64,000 nucleotides of DNA from contig WPIO01000055.1 of the NCBI GenBank assembly GCA_009760855.2, positions 1,491,501 to 1,555,500 of the forward strand, read 5' to 3'. The translations under genes were made by a program, and so were the position numbers. The notes under the pieces were generated by a model. It saw only the letters and a list, made by a program, of their open reading frames with translations. It was not told where the DNA came from and ran no database searches. How positions within the stretch are numbered: the first letter of the stretch is position 1; each line of letters starts with the position of its first letter. Positions 1 to 10,852 of the stretch are shown here, one piece after another. The stretch is from Cristatella mucedo (taxonomy: Eukaryota; Bryozoa; Phylactolaemata; Cristatellidae).

Positions 1-115
1 CATGATTTTACTTACTATTCTATTGCGTATCACTTTGCAGCAAATGTAAAGCGCCTAGAAAGAGATTAAGTTCTCTGAGGGCGCTTTATCAAGTGCAATA
101 TTATTATTATTATTA
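1..115 (+). mobile_element. L2-like LINE 3' tail
   Basis: This is the extreme 3' end of an L2/CR1-like LINE. It has the conserved 'AAATGTAAAGCGCCTAGAA' segment, then the GGGCGCTTTATCAAGTGCA segment and an ATT microsatellite. The same tail ends many other elements in this window. The rest of the element lies left of the window or was never copied (5' truncation). Confidence 0.8.
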
Positions 116-439
116 TCAAAGATTCCTTCATTTAAGATTTTTTTATCTCATTTCATTGTTCCCTCATCGTTCTGGGGGATTTTAACATTAGTTTCTATAA
201 CTAAACCACTGTAAGTGCCAAATTGTGTCCACTAACTCATTCTTTCTTGTGACTCATGTGCATAACCACACTCACAACAGAGTTCACATGCCCGATCAAA
301 TATTTTCTCATGACTGTATGCTATCGTCTTCTGCTATTACCAAATTGTGCAATCTGACATGTAGATCTAATTCAGTTCTGCAGCTTGTGCCCTCCTCGGT
401 ATCCCGAATCACCGGCAAAGTGCAAAAAGCTTTAGATTC

Positions 440-830
440 TTGACATTGATACTGTTCATTCAAAAATGTCGCCCACAGCCCTGGTGCTCAATCCCCCTAC
501 CGACCAGTCATCATACACGCGAAATGTTTCAGAACAATACTAGCGACGATCTCGACGAGTTTGCTCCTCTATGCACACTGTTCCTCTTGCCCAGATTGCC
601 TTTGGTTTGCCACAGACATTAAACTAGCTACATCTACAAAGTGTGCAAGCTTGACAAAGCAAACAACAGATCAGGACTGGCTGTCTGCCGGCTATCGGAG
701 GACTACTGCAGACCATACCAATCTATTCTAACAAAAGCCAAATCCAGCTTCTATAAAAAAATATAGTTTTGTCATAGATGCACAGTCAAAAAAGCTGGTG
801 TCGGCAATCAGCAAACTACTTAACTGTCCC
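440..830 (+). mobile_element. L2-like LINE fragment, spacer between endonuclease and RT
   Basis: In pieces of more than one frame the translation shows 'LDEFAPLCT', then 'RSGLAVCRLSEDY' and 'SILTKAKSSFYKKI'. I recognise this pattern from the region of L2/CR1 ORF2 between endonuclease and reverse transcriptase. Stops and frameshifts show it is dead. The reading resumes as 'SNRFPSF' after the hairpin at 832-888, so the hairpin sits inside this fragment. Family assignment is from memory of LINE proteins. Confidence 0.55.
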
Positions 831-831
831 C

Positions 832-888
832 ATCACTACAAGCATTACTAGGTGCTAGCTTCTAGCACCTAGTAATGCTTGTAGTGAT
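832..888. repeat. perfect 27-bp hairpin with 3-nt loop
   Basis: Bases 832-858 are the exact reverse complement of 862-888, separated only by CTT. The hairpin interrupts the L2-like ORF2 fragment. It looks like a local inverted duplication, not a transcription terminator. Confidence 0.95.
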
Positions 889-944
889 CTAGCAAATCGC
901 TTCCCTAGCTTCTCTGTCAGCAATATTAACAAGTTAATCCTTTT

Positions 945-1043
945 GGCAATAATAATTATAATGCACCTGATAAAGCGCCCTCAGAGAACTCAATCTCTTT
1001 CATGGCGGTTCACATTTGCTGCAAAGGGAAATAACCCTACTGA
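945..1043 (-). mobile_element. L2-like LINE 3' tail, minus strand
   Basis: The segment reads as the reverse complement of the shared tail: AAT repeats, TGATAAAGCGCCCTCAGAGA, then the TTTGCTGCAAAGGGAAA block. It is directly followed by a long CT microsatellite. Confidence 0.75.
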
Positions 1044-1044
1044 A

Positions 1045-1304
<260 letters not shown>

Positions 1305-1399
1305 TCAGTGACCTCCCATTTGGACTTCTCTCCCTGAATTCATTTCAGAAACTAAATGTCCACATTCAAGCCTGCTTGCCACTAGTGACCTTATCTTGA

Positions 1400-1815
1400 A
1401 GTTGATTTCTTAGTCTAAGAAGACTATTAGGCCTTCACAAGCGCAAACCTACCGTTCTCCTTCTGTGATGTAGATCTGCTGTTGCCACGCATGAAACTAA
1501 CACTGTGAAAATCTCCTTAGCCTCAGGTCTTGTTCGTGTACTTTTCAAAGAGGCTGCTGTTATGACACGCATTGAGAAGGCAACACTAGACCGGGAGAAC
1601 CTATGCAACTTACATCCAGTGTCCTTACTGCCAGGTCAGCACAGGCTGTGCACTGAATTGATTCAGGTCCAATCTCAGTGGAAGACTCTGGAGCAATAAT
1701 GTCCACAGGCAGCAATCATCCAAGGAACCTCTAAGCTGCGGGTGGGGGAGGAGGGGTGGGGGGGGGGTACCACAGGATACTTAGATATACTTAGTTATAC
1801 TTAGATATACTTAGT
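1400..1815 (+). mobile_element. L2-like LINE fragment, RT N-terminal part with internal deletion
   Basis: The translation contains 'ISLASGLVRVLFKEAAV' and 'LDRENLCNLHPVSLLPGQ'. These correspond to 'MSLASGHVPAPFKKV' and 'NYRPVSLLP' of the better copy at 56.3 kb. At about 1645 the reading jumps to the later 'NWFRS-LSGRL' region, so RT motif A is deleted. The 3' end runs into a G-run and a short tandem array of ATACTTAG-type units (1768-1815). Confidence 0.6.
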
Positions 1816-1904
1816 CCGCTTCTCTTCACACTCTTCTGCTTGCAGATTTTATCTTGAAGCGCAATCTGAGGCTTCCGTTTCTGTGCAGATGGCACACAGC
1901 TATA

Positions 1905-2785
1905 CCATCGCACTCTGATCTGATCGCACATGCTGGTAGGCCAGTAAGCAGTGAGTTACCGAAGTCAAGACGGGATGTCACAAATGAGTGGACCAACTTA
2001 GATGTGGTATTCTTATCTAAACAAACCCAAATTTGAGCAATGTTATAAAAGTAGGCAGACTTGATTGTGAAGCTGATGTGGTCGTCTAACGAGAGGTCAC
2101 TTTGGAATATGACACCTAGTAATCAAACATTTCAGGCCTGCTTAGGCAGGGATACACATCCAAGTTGGTCCATCCATTTGCGACATCCCGTCTTGTCTTC
2201 TCTAACTACCTTCCTGTAGGTCTTTCTGCCAGTGCAATGAGGCGCTTCCAGTTGGTGCATAACTGCAGCTAGGCTTGTGTGCCATGTGTGGCGAAGTAGT
2301 CACAAATTCACCCATTCTCACAGATCTGAACTGGTTAATCATGGAGCGTACTGACTTCAAGGTTTTGTTGCTTACTTTCACGTTCCTTCATTCTCTTACT
2401 CGGGCCGACACATCTAAATGCTACTTTCTAATCAGGCTCCGCAATATTGCACCTGGGGTTCTGACTCAAGTCGTTTAGCAGTGCCTCTAACCAACCTTAT
2501 CTCCTTCGGAGTCCGTGCCTATAGTTAGTATGCTCCAAAAGCATGGAACTCCCAAGCTGTCACAATATCTCTAAACTTGGCGTTTTAAAAGAAGCCAAAA
2601 ACTATCTCTCTCACACAGCATTTGCTGGGAGCAAGTGAATATTCGTTTGAGTGTACGCATACTTGTATACTCTGGATGTTTTCACTGAACAATTGACATG
2701 CTTCCTCATAGCATGTGTAAAGTGCCTAGAAAAAGAATCAGTCTAACTAAGGAAGCTATACAAATGTCTTATTTATTTCTGTTTC
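1905..2785. mobile_element. 5'-inverted L2-like LINE copy
   Basis: Bases about 1905-2118 match the L2-like ORF2 3' part in minus orientation. Bases about 2140-2785 match the adjoining and slightly overlapping downstream part in plus orientation, ending in a decayed 3' tail ('TGTAAAGTGCCTAGAAA' near 2716). One tail and an inverted 5' segment with its 5' end at the junction are what twin priming leaves. The copy is old, with many stops. Confidence 0.6.
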
Positions 2786-3138
2786 CATACTTGTTGCCAT
2801 ACATGTTGCCATACTTGGTTTGTGTCAACTCTTTCTTTGTTGTTGGCGTTGCTTCTCGTGCAAGCAGCTGTAAAGCAGCTGGTTAGAGATTTGGATCCCT
2901 TAGACTGCTGCTACACATTACACTGGTCAACAAATGCTTACAAAAGTCATATTACTAAAATAAAACTAGTAATTTCCTATCAGTTGTATGTGCTCAAAAC
3001 GAGTGTGACAGTCAGATTGCAAAATTGGCTCAATTTTTTGTAATATGTAATAAACTAATGTGCAAATCACAAAATGCATGCCGATACTAATAGGCCTACG
3101 GTTAATAACTGTACAAAAATGAAGTCATGGACTACTTC

Positions 3139-4767
3139 TTAGATTCCTTTGCCTGTCTCTTGTACAGCTGCTCGGAAGCATCTGATAAGTGTCCAGCAGT
3201 AGTCTGCCAGCATTGCAGTGTACCGTTTACACTGATATCTTTGTTCTAGCGTTGTGATATCTTTATGAAAACGTTTGCCATGTTCATCACTAACCATACC
3301 ACAATTGTTAGGGAAGAAATACAAATGGAAAGAAAGGAAGTGGATCTTTATAGACATTTTGCAGCCAAGTTTCTGATACTGCATCAGCATGTCTTCCACT
3401 AGTTCCTTGTAGTTTTCTGCCCTAATGTTCCCGAGAAAGTTTGTAGACACCAGGTGAAAAGCATCCCATGCTTGTTTCCCATCACCACCCTGCTGCAAGT
3501 GGTTGAACCGGTCATTTTTTGCAGAGTTTTCGAATCTGAGGACCCTTAAAAACTCCCTCTTTAATCTCTGCTTCGCTGGGGTGAGGAATTTTTCATGCAG
3601 GCATAGGAAAACTGGCCAAGTCCGGTCTACGGATTTCACGAAGTTCTCCATCAAACCTTGTTTGATGTGAAGGGGTGATGGCGAGATTTTGCCTCGAGCC
3701 TCGACCAGAGCTGAGTGCTAGTTATTCTTCTCTCCAACGGCTACTTTTTGTCTGCGAGACTATTCCTTCTGTAATTGTAGTGCAATTCTCTTGCTCGGCT
3801 ATCGCACTCGTATAAGAAACACGTATATTTGGTATGTTCTTGGAGCAGTCCCATTACAAGGGCAGCTACCTTAAAATCACCAGAGGTGCCAGCTGTACTC
3901 GTTATACTCAATGGAATTCAGTAGCTGCTTTTAAGTTTCGTATGTCTCCATTATTTGGACAGCATGCGCTACTGGAATAGATAGAAGACGGTTTCCATTT
4001 CGCAAAAGCTCAGCCTTAAAAGACTCACTTACGAAGAGTCTGCACATGTGCAGATCCCCACTCATTGTGGGTCACGTGGGTGATTTGTAGGGCGTTCACG
4101 AGGCCCTCAATATCGGAACAGAATACCAGATTACTTTCCTATGTGAAGAAAGGCTCCGAACATATCGAAAGTGCTGGTGGCGCTTTCGATATGAAGCAAT
4201 TGAGACATATTCGAGAAGATTCTATTGTTAGATCCTGGCAATTCTGCCTTGCTCTTGGATAAGTCTAAGTCACGAACCATGCAGGTCATTTAGTTCTTCC
4301 TATGTTAATCTGTATGGGGTTGATGATGCACCACAGTGGAAATCGGGATCACTGCACGCTGGCGTACCAGAAGAACATGTCGGCTCACCCTTGTCCTCAT
4401 CAGATGAATCAAGAGAATATTCTGCTGGAGGTTCTGAAATAGGAAGTCCCTCACCATGTGGAACTGGTCTAAATGCAGACGATGGAATGTTTGGGTAGAC
4501 TATTCTCGACTTCTTTTGCATCGTTATTAACCGAGCACAAGTAACTAGTCATTTATGTGATTGCTTGGCTCTCTCCATACCACGGGGACTGCGCACGGCA
4601 TTGATGTTTTTTTGCCATTCAACCACTGTGAAGGCTGTGTTGTACATGTAGCGCAGCATATACGCAGGGCCCAAGGCTGGTCTTGGTGACCAACCTTGCA
4701 TCCATAGTAAAGAGGATACACCTTTTTCATTTAAGGTAATACTTTTCTTCTGGTTGGCAAACGTCAC
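3139..4767 (-). pseudogene. decayed copy of an uncharacterised multicopy invertebrate protein family
   Basis: Reading the minus strand from 4767 down, pieces in shifting frames give 'YYGCKVGHQDQPWA', a CxxC-like 'CCATC', 'VVWREPSNHIND', 'YPNIPSSAFRPVPHGEGLP', 'ALVMGLLQEHTKYTCFLYE', 'IHFLSFHLYFFPNNCGMVSD', 'EHGKRFHKDITTLEQRYQ' and 'MLADYCWTLIR'. I remember this motif series from unannotated proteins that are repeated in arthropod and cnidarian genomes. I know of no proven function. High copy number and Cys pairs suggest a transposon-derived protein, but that is inference. The last 171 codons (3139-3654) are one open frame. Upstream parts have stops and frameshifts near 4300, 4000 and 3720, so the copy is broken. 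Confidence 0.6.
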
Positions 4768-4799
4768 TTACACTAACCCCACAAATATAGCAAAATTAT

Positions 4800-6340
4800 C
4801 CACGGTAATAATGCACTTTCGAGGCATTACTGTTCTTTATTGAACCTCAATGGATAAAATAGTAAGTTTCATGTAGCAGTAGCTTAAACTGTCTCACACA
4901 AAGTCTGAAATATTTTAAATACTCAATCTTTGCGACTGGGCTTTATGAAAGCAGTTTACTGCAGCAGCCGCCTCGCAGCAGTATTGCATTGCATCAGAAA
5001 ATGATGTTATCAACTCAAAATGATTTGTGCATGACGGTATTATGCAATGCAATATTACATTTTATGCAATATGCAATATTACATACAGCCATACAGTTTA
5101 GCCTTATTTAGGATGTTGTGGCGGTCCTACAGAATAAATTTGCACGGTGAAACATACAAAATGAAATATATCTTCAAAGTAAGAGCCAATAAAATCGGTT
5201 TTATTAAATAGTTGTACGATTTCTCTTTGGGTGCTATAATAATTTAACATATTCCCTAGGCTCAAACTCAAGGTCAAAATGGAAAACGGTACAACGCGGC
5301 AACTTGGACTTTCATTTGCAAACAAGCCCGTATGAGATCTATCTGCAAAGATGGTAGTTCCCTAAGCTGGGATGACGACTCGAGGCTACGATTTAGCCTA
5401 GGCCCTTCGAAATTGTAGCTGGCTAGCTGCCATAGTTGTTGGCCCGCCACTTCATATTGCATTTGGCAGGCAAGAATGAACATGTTGCACTGTAGCCTAT
5501 TCAGCTTGCTTGCGCTTACAGGTGCACCTGCACCACAAAGTCACGCCAAACAGGAGCTCTGCTCAGCTGGGTGGCTGAGTGTGAATGACCTTCTCTCCTT
5601 CGTCCTCAGGGATTATAGAAAACCAATGGCCTTCATCCTGGGGCTCGTGCCTTTACAAGGATGGTCGATCGTTACGTGGGATGGCACAACCTCCAGCAGC
5701 TGTTGACACGACGCAGCTCCGTGCTGTCCTCTAGATCGTGCCGTTCCGCGACGGCCTACCTGCAGAATGCTGCCTGCGGTGGATGGCACCGTGAAGGGCA
5801 GCGATCATGGAGGTAGTAGGTCCCTTCGATTGACTGCTAAGGCCAGGGAGTAGAGGGGCAAGCCAGGCTGAGCAGCTGGCAGAAGTAAACGGCAGAGCCA
5901 GCAGTGACCTTTTGTCGCCTGCCGAGGAGCTCAACATCGCATAGGCTCACTTAAATAAATGCAAAACGACTACACTTTCCATCGCAGTAATTCAGGCAGC
6001 TGAGCTACTTGCAGCACGTCAATGGCAGGCATGCCCAGACAGCTTGCTTTCCTGGCCTTTTTTATGGCAACTCGACTATCGGCAGCTGAAGCAGCCAGGC
6101 GGCGGCAGCGGTCGTTGCATGGTAAGCAGCCTTTGTTTGAAGAGGTCACTGTTTATTTTGCAGCAGAACAAGTTAGGGCATGGATTTATCACAGGCAACC
6201 ATCAAGCGTGTTCCAAGCAAGTCACAAAAACCGGTGGAAGCAAAATACACAACAAGTCACCCTACATGTCAGTGACGAATCGAATTTGGCAAACCAGTGG
6301 CTTCTCTCGAAATTAAATACTCAATTGACTAAGGTAGTGG
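4800..6340. other. no gene recognised
   Basis: AT-rich sequence up to about 5.5 kb, then mixed composition. A small tandem repetition of TTATGCAATATGCAATATTA type lies near 5038-5092. The open frames here are short and resemble nothing I know. The 3' UTR of the cytochrome c gene should occupy part of 6,000-6,350 on the minus strand. Confidence 0.5.
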
Positions 6341-6352
6341 CAGCTCGGCAAG

Positions 6353-6498
6353 CTACTTCGGCACGCTCTCGAGGTAGGCTATTAGATCGGCTCTCTCGTT
6401 TTCCTTCTTGAGCCCAGCGAACACCATCTTTGTGCCAGGTATGTATTTCTTCGGGTCCTCGAGGTACACCCACAGAGTGTCGCGGCCCCAGATGATAC
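6353..6498 (-). CDS. CYCS: cytochrome c, coding exon 2 (C-terminal half)
   Basis: This exon encodes residues 65-112, from '[20 protein letters not shown]' through 'PGTKM' to '[10 protein letters not shown]' and TAG at 6355-6353. Met89 of PGTKM is the axial haem ligand (Met80 in vertebrate numbering). Lys81-Lys82 of DPKKYI lie in the lysine patch that docks to complex III, complex IV and Apaf-1. The exon starts after a good acceptor (GCGCAG, AG at 6500-6499). It contributes GT to the split Gly codon, so the intron is in phase 1. Together the exons give 339 bp, exactly 112 codons plus stop. Confidence 0.95.
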
Positions 6499-6909
6499 CT
6501 GCGCGTAACGTAAGCATTAAGTAAGCAAACGACTCCAATCGACCGAAAATCGCCAAGAACAAGTACGAGCAGCTGCTACACGACTGCCATGCGTACTTCA
6601 TCATCGGAAGACACGTATGCAACTGGATACATAGAAGCGCACGCCTAAATAAGAAAATGAATATTGCATGCAAATGTCACAGGCAAGCCTGGAGTGCAAG
6701 GAGCCGTTCCGATATCAATGTCTTCCATAGTAACGATAACGATACTTCATATGCGGAGCATAAACTCCAACAGTTGCACTTCTTTCTATGATATCATGAC
6801 ACACGCTGGAAACTCTATAAAGATCTAAGGCTCTAAGTAGCCTCAAGAGCAACCTCAGAAAGAAACGAAAAACTCGCACGTGAGCGGACAAGCCGATCGC
6901 TATCCTTAC
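6499..6909 (-). other. cytochrome c intron
   Basis: A 411-bp GT..AG intron (donor GTAAGG, acceptor GCGCAG) splits a glycine codon between Lys64 and Ile66. No other gene is seen inside it. Confidence 0.9.
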
Positions 6910-7102
6910 CTTTCTTTTGGTTGGCAGCTGTGTAGCTGTAGCCGGGCACCTGTCCCGTTTGGCGACCAATGATGCCGTAAAGGCTAGGTCCCGTCTTGTT
7001 CTTGCCGGCTTCCACAACGTGGCACTGGGCACACTTCTGCACGAATATTTTCTTACCCTTCTCGACGTCGCCGGCATCTACTTTGGCGTTGACATCGGCC
7101 AT
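6910..7102 (-). CDS. CYCS: cytochrome c, coding exon 1 (haem-binding half)
   Basis: Cytochrome c carries electrons from complex III to cytochrome oxidase in the mitochondrial intermembrane space and triggers apoptosome assembly. The exon encodes residues 1-64, starting '[20 protein letters not shown]', then the c-type haem site C24-A-Q-C27-H28. The ATG (7102-7100) is chosen because it gives the usual short N-terminal extension before [11 protein letters not shown] frame open to 7195 exists upstream, but a pyrimidine-rich TTTTTGCAG acceptor 2 bases before the ATG suggests a 5'-UTR intron. Two features are odd. The segment after the haem site reads [10 protein letters not shown], one residue shorter than the common V-E-x-G-G-K-H-K-T-G-P. 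The usually invariant histidine there is Asn. The reading frame is otherwise intact. Confidence 0.95.
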
Positions 7103-7104
7103 CG

Positions 7105-7640
7105 CTGCAAAAATAGCAACGCGCACAACTCGTAACCACCACAGGTCACTCGTCTCGACCTGTCTACGGTGCCTGCGAGCACAGCTTCCGTCCAAGCGCG
7201 ACGATTCGGCGGCTGGGACGGAAGCTTCACGAGAAAGCCGCGGTGTCAGAAAAAAGTGATTGGTAACTCGGCGCTACGCTAAGCTGTCTCTAATAAATCT
7301 AACCGGCCGGAAATGGTGTTCTGGGCTCAACGAAAGACCAGCTAAACAGCCAAGAGCCAACGACGAAATCCCTTTAGCATGGCTCCCGTCACCAGGGGGG
7401 GGGGGTGAAACAACGCCGCCAACGGCTCATTCAGCAGTTGGAGCGGAAGAACGAACAGCCCAGCCAGGCTAATTAAGCCAAAGTGAGTTTCTTATATCAC
7501 CGGGAAAAATTTACACACTGATCGCGAAACAGGTTCGAGACTTACCGAAGGCTTCACGCGATCGAACCCGGCGACTGTAAGCTGTTAGAGCCGGAAACCT
7601 CCGCCGCTACCCGGTCAACCACGCGAGAGAATGGGTTGGT
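7105..7640 (-). promoter_or_regulatory. probable 5' UTR, intron and promoter of cytochrome c
   Basis: The region upstream of the ATG is richer in CG dinucleotides than the flanking DNA. It begins with a likely splice acceptor (TTTTTGCAG) just before the start codon. A non-coding first exon therefore probably lies here. No TATA box or factor site can be assigned with confidence. Confidence 0.4.
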
Positions 7641-9310
7641 GCGAACCAGAAATGTTTTGCACCGCATGCTATTCAATCATTTAAATTAAATTATTAATTT
7701 TTTTGCTAAAAGACTTGTTATTTGGAATGAGGCCGTCAATCCTGGGAAGGCAGTACGTTGTGACGTAAGTGGAGCAAACTTCATTTATACGTCATGACCG
7801 ACTGAAGCGCAGCCATAATTGAGGTATGGTACCTCCATAGATATACTCATTACGACGTGTTGCCGCGGTAGCCGGTCACGCGAATTCACCGAAGTCTAGC
7901 ATGTTATGCGGTTGTGTACCTGATAATCGACCATATTTAAAAAAATCTCTATAATGGAGATCAGTTGTAAATTTGAGCTTTTTATTATGCTACTTCGGCT
8001 TTTGAGTGAATATTCTAATTAATGGACGAAACTAATCAGCGGCGCTCAGGGAGACCGGCATCGCAGCGCCCGAAGAATCTAGCGCTCAAAACTGCAGTGG
8101 CAGCAACGCTTTCTAAGAATGCCTGGATATTTTTTATGATAATTCTTGTTTATTCAGTGCGACGAAAGGGCATAAAAGGATATGTCAGGAAAGTACTTAC
8201 AAAATTGGTCCGACGATCGATTGTTTTGGACTTGGGTACCTTACAAAAGACAAATATGCCTGAAATGGGATCGGAAGTTTTGACGACTTCCCATAAAATA
8301 AAAAATGAATATGGAAACCCTGTCTGAACTGGATGTAAACAGGAAGCAACATGTCTACAAATAAAAAATTTCCCGATCTCTGCATCGCATCCGACTTGCA
8401 TCCCAACTTGTTAAACCATGGCGGATCGAATCCAGGGACTGTACATGCGTGAAGCTTGTTAAGGTGCATTCTTGCAGCTTTTTTACAGCAACTTCATATT
8501 CAGTATAGCTTGATGCCTTGTGATTTCCATAACTCGGCTAATACTGCTCATATCGGGCTGAAATTTGAAATGCGAGTTCAGCTCTGCTTGCACTACTACG
8601 TTTTAGAAAATTTCTTATTACGGTCGCATACAGTTTGCTGTGCATGCCCATGATTGCAGAAAATAAAGCTCGCGGATGTCTGATGAGGCGTATCTAAACA
8701 AGGTACCCTAAACTATTATTCGATTGTTGGACCAAGTTTATAAATATTTTCTTGACCTATCCTTAACGGTTTGCAAAAAAAAACGATTGGGCGTGGATGT
8801 GGTAAGCTGGATTGCATAATTCAAATCACTCGCTACCGCGGCTCTCTGCCGCTGTGCTGTTCGGATTGGAGCTCGCGAAAACTTCATCTAATATCTGCAC
8901 ATCTCTCGGTTGCAGCATTAATCTTGGTACCAGTCATTGCAATTTCTTTCGGTTACTCTAATGAATGGTACTCAAGTTATATCAGCGTGTTGTATCTGTG
9001 TATCGAAGCCTGAAACTCTGAAACTCGCCACACAAATGTGCATTTCGTTTGTGTGAGCCTTGAATATCACTATCCAAACGCTTGCTCGGATTTCGGTTCG
9101 CGTGAGGTAGTTAAGTTGAGTTACTTAATCTCAAGAGGCATAACTGAGTCATCGGGCAGTCGAGGAAGAGCGCTGCATGAAAGTAGCAGAACGGGACGGC
9201 TGTAAACGATTACAATGCACCAGGGTCGGTTTCAGCAGAGAAGATTTAATTTCCAATGAGCTTGGCCGACGAGACTCATAGTTAAGAACCAACAGAGACT
9301 ATAGCTTCTG
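7640..9310. other. no gene recognised
   Basis: Unique-looking AT-rich sequence. A 101-codon frame at 8022-8327 (+) starts 'MDETNQRRSGRPASQRPKNL', but nothing in it is recognisable and no splice signals support it. Confidence 0.4.
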
Positions 9311-9317
9311 TAATGTA

Positions 9318-9562
9318 GTGTAATGTATCTTCGTCTGTATGTCCACAAAGCCAAAAAGACTAAGTGGGTCTTAGGGGGAGAGTTTCCCATTGGGCACTGA
9401 AAGCCGAAGCGGCTTTCGGTGAGCGTTCGGTAGCCAACAGAAGTCATCTCACGCAATAAAAAGGCGACAAGCATAGCTTAGTCGGAAGGGTAGTGTGTCG
9501 CTGGGAGGTAGTAGCTCAGGACGGCTGGAAAGAATGTGCCATAGTAAACAGCAGGAGAGTAG
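9318..9562 (-). repeat. dispersed repeat '9.7-kb type', minus copy
   Basis: The reverse complement runs from ACTCTCCTGCTGTTTACTATGG through GTTGGCTACCGAA and GAAAGCCGCTT to TTTGTGGACATACAGACG. It matches the plus copy at 9,615-9,868 and copies near 30.05, 38.06, 48.33 and 50.85 kb. I do not recognise it as a named family. No coding capacity is seen. Confidence 0.75.
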
Positions 9563-9614
9563 ATGTCGTTATCTAAGAATTGTGGAACTAAGCTCCACAG
9601 TCTAGGTCGTTCGG

Positions 9615-9868
9615 AGCAACTACTCTCCTACTGCCGACTATGGCTCATCCTTTTCAGCGGTCCTGAGCTGCTACTTGCATGCTACTCACTACCTCAACTG
9701 CTCTCCTGACTCTGCTATGATTCTCACTTTCTCTTTGTTGCGTGAGACGAAGTCTGTTGGCTACCGAATGCGTACCGAAAGCCGCTTAGGCTGTGAGTGT
9801 GCTATACAAAACTCTCCTGCGTAACACCCACATGGTCTTTATGACTTTGTGGAGTTACAGACGGAGAC
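9615..9868 (+). repeat. dispersed repeat '9.7-kb type', plus copy
   Basis: The order is AACTACTCTCCTACTGCCGA, then TTTTCAGCGGTCCTGAGCTG, GTTGGCTACCGAATGCGTAC, CGAAAGCCGCTTAGGCTGTG, TGGTCTTTATGACTTTGTGG. It leads straight into the (CA)n run. It forms an inverted pair with the preceding copy, centred near 9,588. Confidence 0.75.
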
Positions 9869-9875
9869 ACACACA

Positions 9876-9951
<76 letters not shown>
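9867..9951. repeat. (AC)n microsatellite
   Basis: About 42 AC units with one AA interruption near the start, directly downstream of the dispersed repeat. Confidence 0.97.
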
Positions 9952-9952
<1 letters not shown>

Positions 9953-10005
9953 GCTCCGATAGCCAATAGTCTTTAAGCGTAGTAACAGAATAGCCAATAT
10001 ATAAT

Positions 10006-10006
<1 letters not shown>

Positions 10007-10038
<32 letters not shown>

Positions 10039-10200
10039 AATATATATATATACACCAATATATATATATATATGCCAATATATATATATATATACATGTT
10101 ATCCATATAATATATATATTATTATATATTTATTTATTCTATTATGCATTATATATTATATGTTATATATTATATTATTATATATTATTATCCATATATT
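10007..10200. repeat. (AT)n-rich low-complexity tract
   Basis: TA dinucleotide runs to about 10,092, broken by CCAA steps, then degenerate TATTATATAT sequence. Confidence 0.9.
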
Positions 10201-10342
10201 AGCGCGATGGGCATGAGAGCACGAGGAGGCTGAAACTAGAGAAAAGCAGTTCAGCACTGCCACGGCAGGCCTTGTGGGTCAGCATCATAACTTTACGATC
10301 AATCTCTCACAAGTTTACTAAGTCGTGGGTGCCTTGCTGATC

Positions 10343-10387
10343 AACGTCGCCCAGGCAAACGTCGCCCCGGCAAACGTTGCCTCGAAA
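10343..10387. repeat. short 15-bp tandem repeat, three units
   Basis: AACGTCGCCCAGGCA, AACGTCGCCCCGGCA and a diverged third unit lie head to tail. The surrounding 10.2-10.85 kb holds no recognisable gene. Confidence 0.7.
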
Positions 10388-10852
10388 GTGGTTGTCGTCT
10401 GCTCCGTAGCTGCTGTCGCTTTTGCAGCTTCTGCGTCGGCGACCACACAACCGGAAGCCTACGAAGCTCATTCAGCAAAGAAGACACGTGGCTGAACCTT
10501 TTGGATTTGTTGACTCTCCTTACAGCCACATTCATCACCAGCGGCAGAGGCTTAGTGTTTTTTTTTATAGCTCAGCCGAAACTGAATAACAGTAGTCTAG
10601 TCTAGACACAACCAGAGATAAGCCACCGTGTTAGACAGTCCCTGATCTTCGACATCTTCGGACTTTGATCTTCGGATCCAACGTGGTAGCTGGCCGTGGA
10701 AGCTGTCTTCTTAATGAGTCGAATTTGAAACTCCTTCGAACTTGAAGCAGTTCATAGAGATGTCGCCTAACTCTAGAGAACATGAAAAAGGTTGCACTAC
10801 AGCATTACCAATTAGAAGAGCAAAGTCTCCTCGTCTGGTTGCATGATTAGGG

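Noticed and set aside
6833-7195. N-terminally extended cytochrome c (start at 7195)
   Set aside because: The extension is Arg/Trp-rich and unlike the family. A strong acceptor just before the internal ATG shows it is more likely 5' UTR/intron.
8022-8327. 101-codon frame on the plus strand
   Set aside because: Nothing in it is recognisable, and there is no promoter, splice or repeat evidence. I left it as unassigned sequence.
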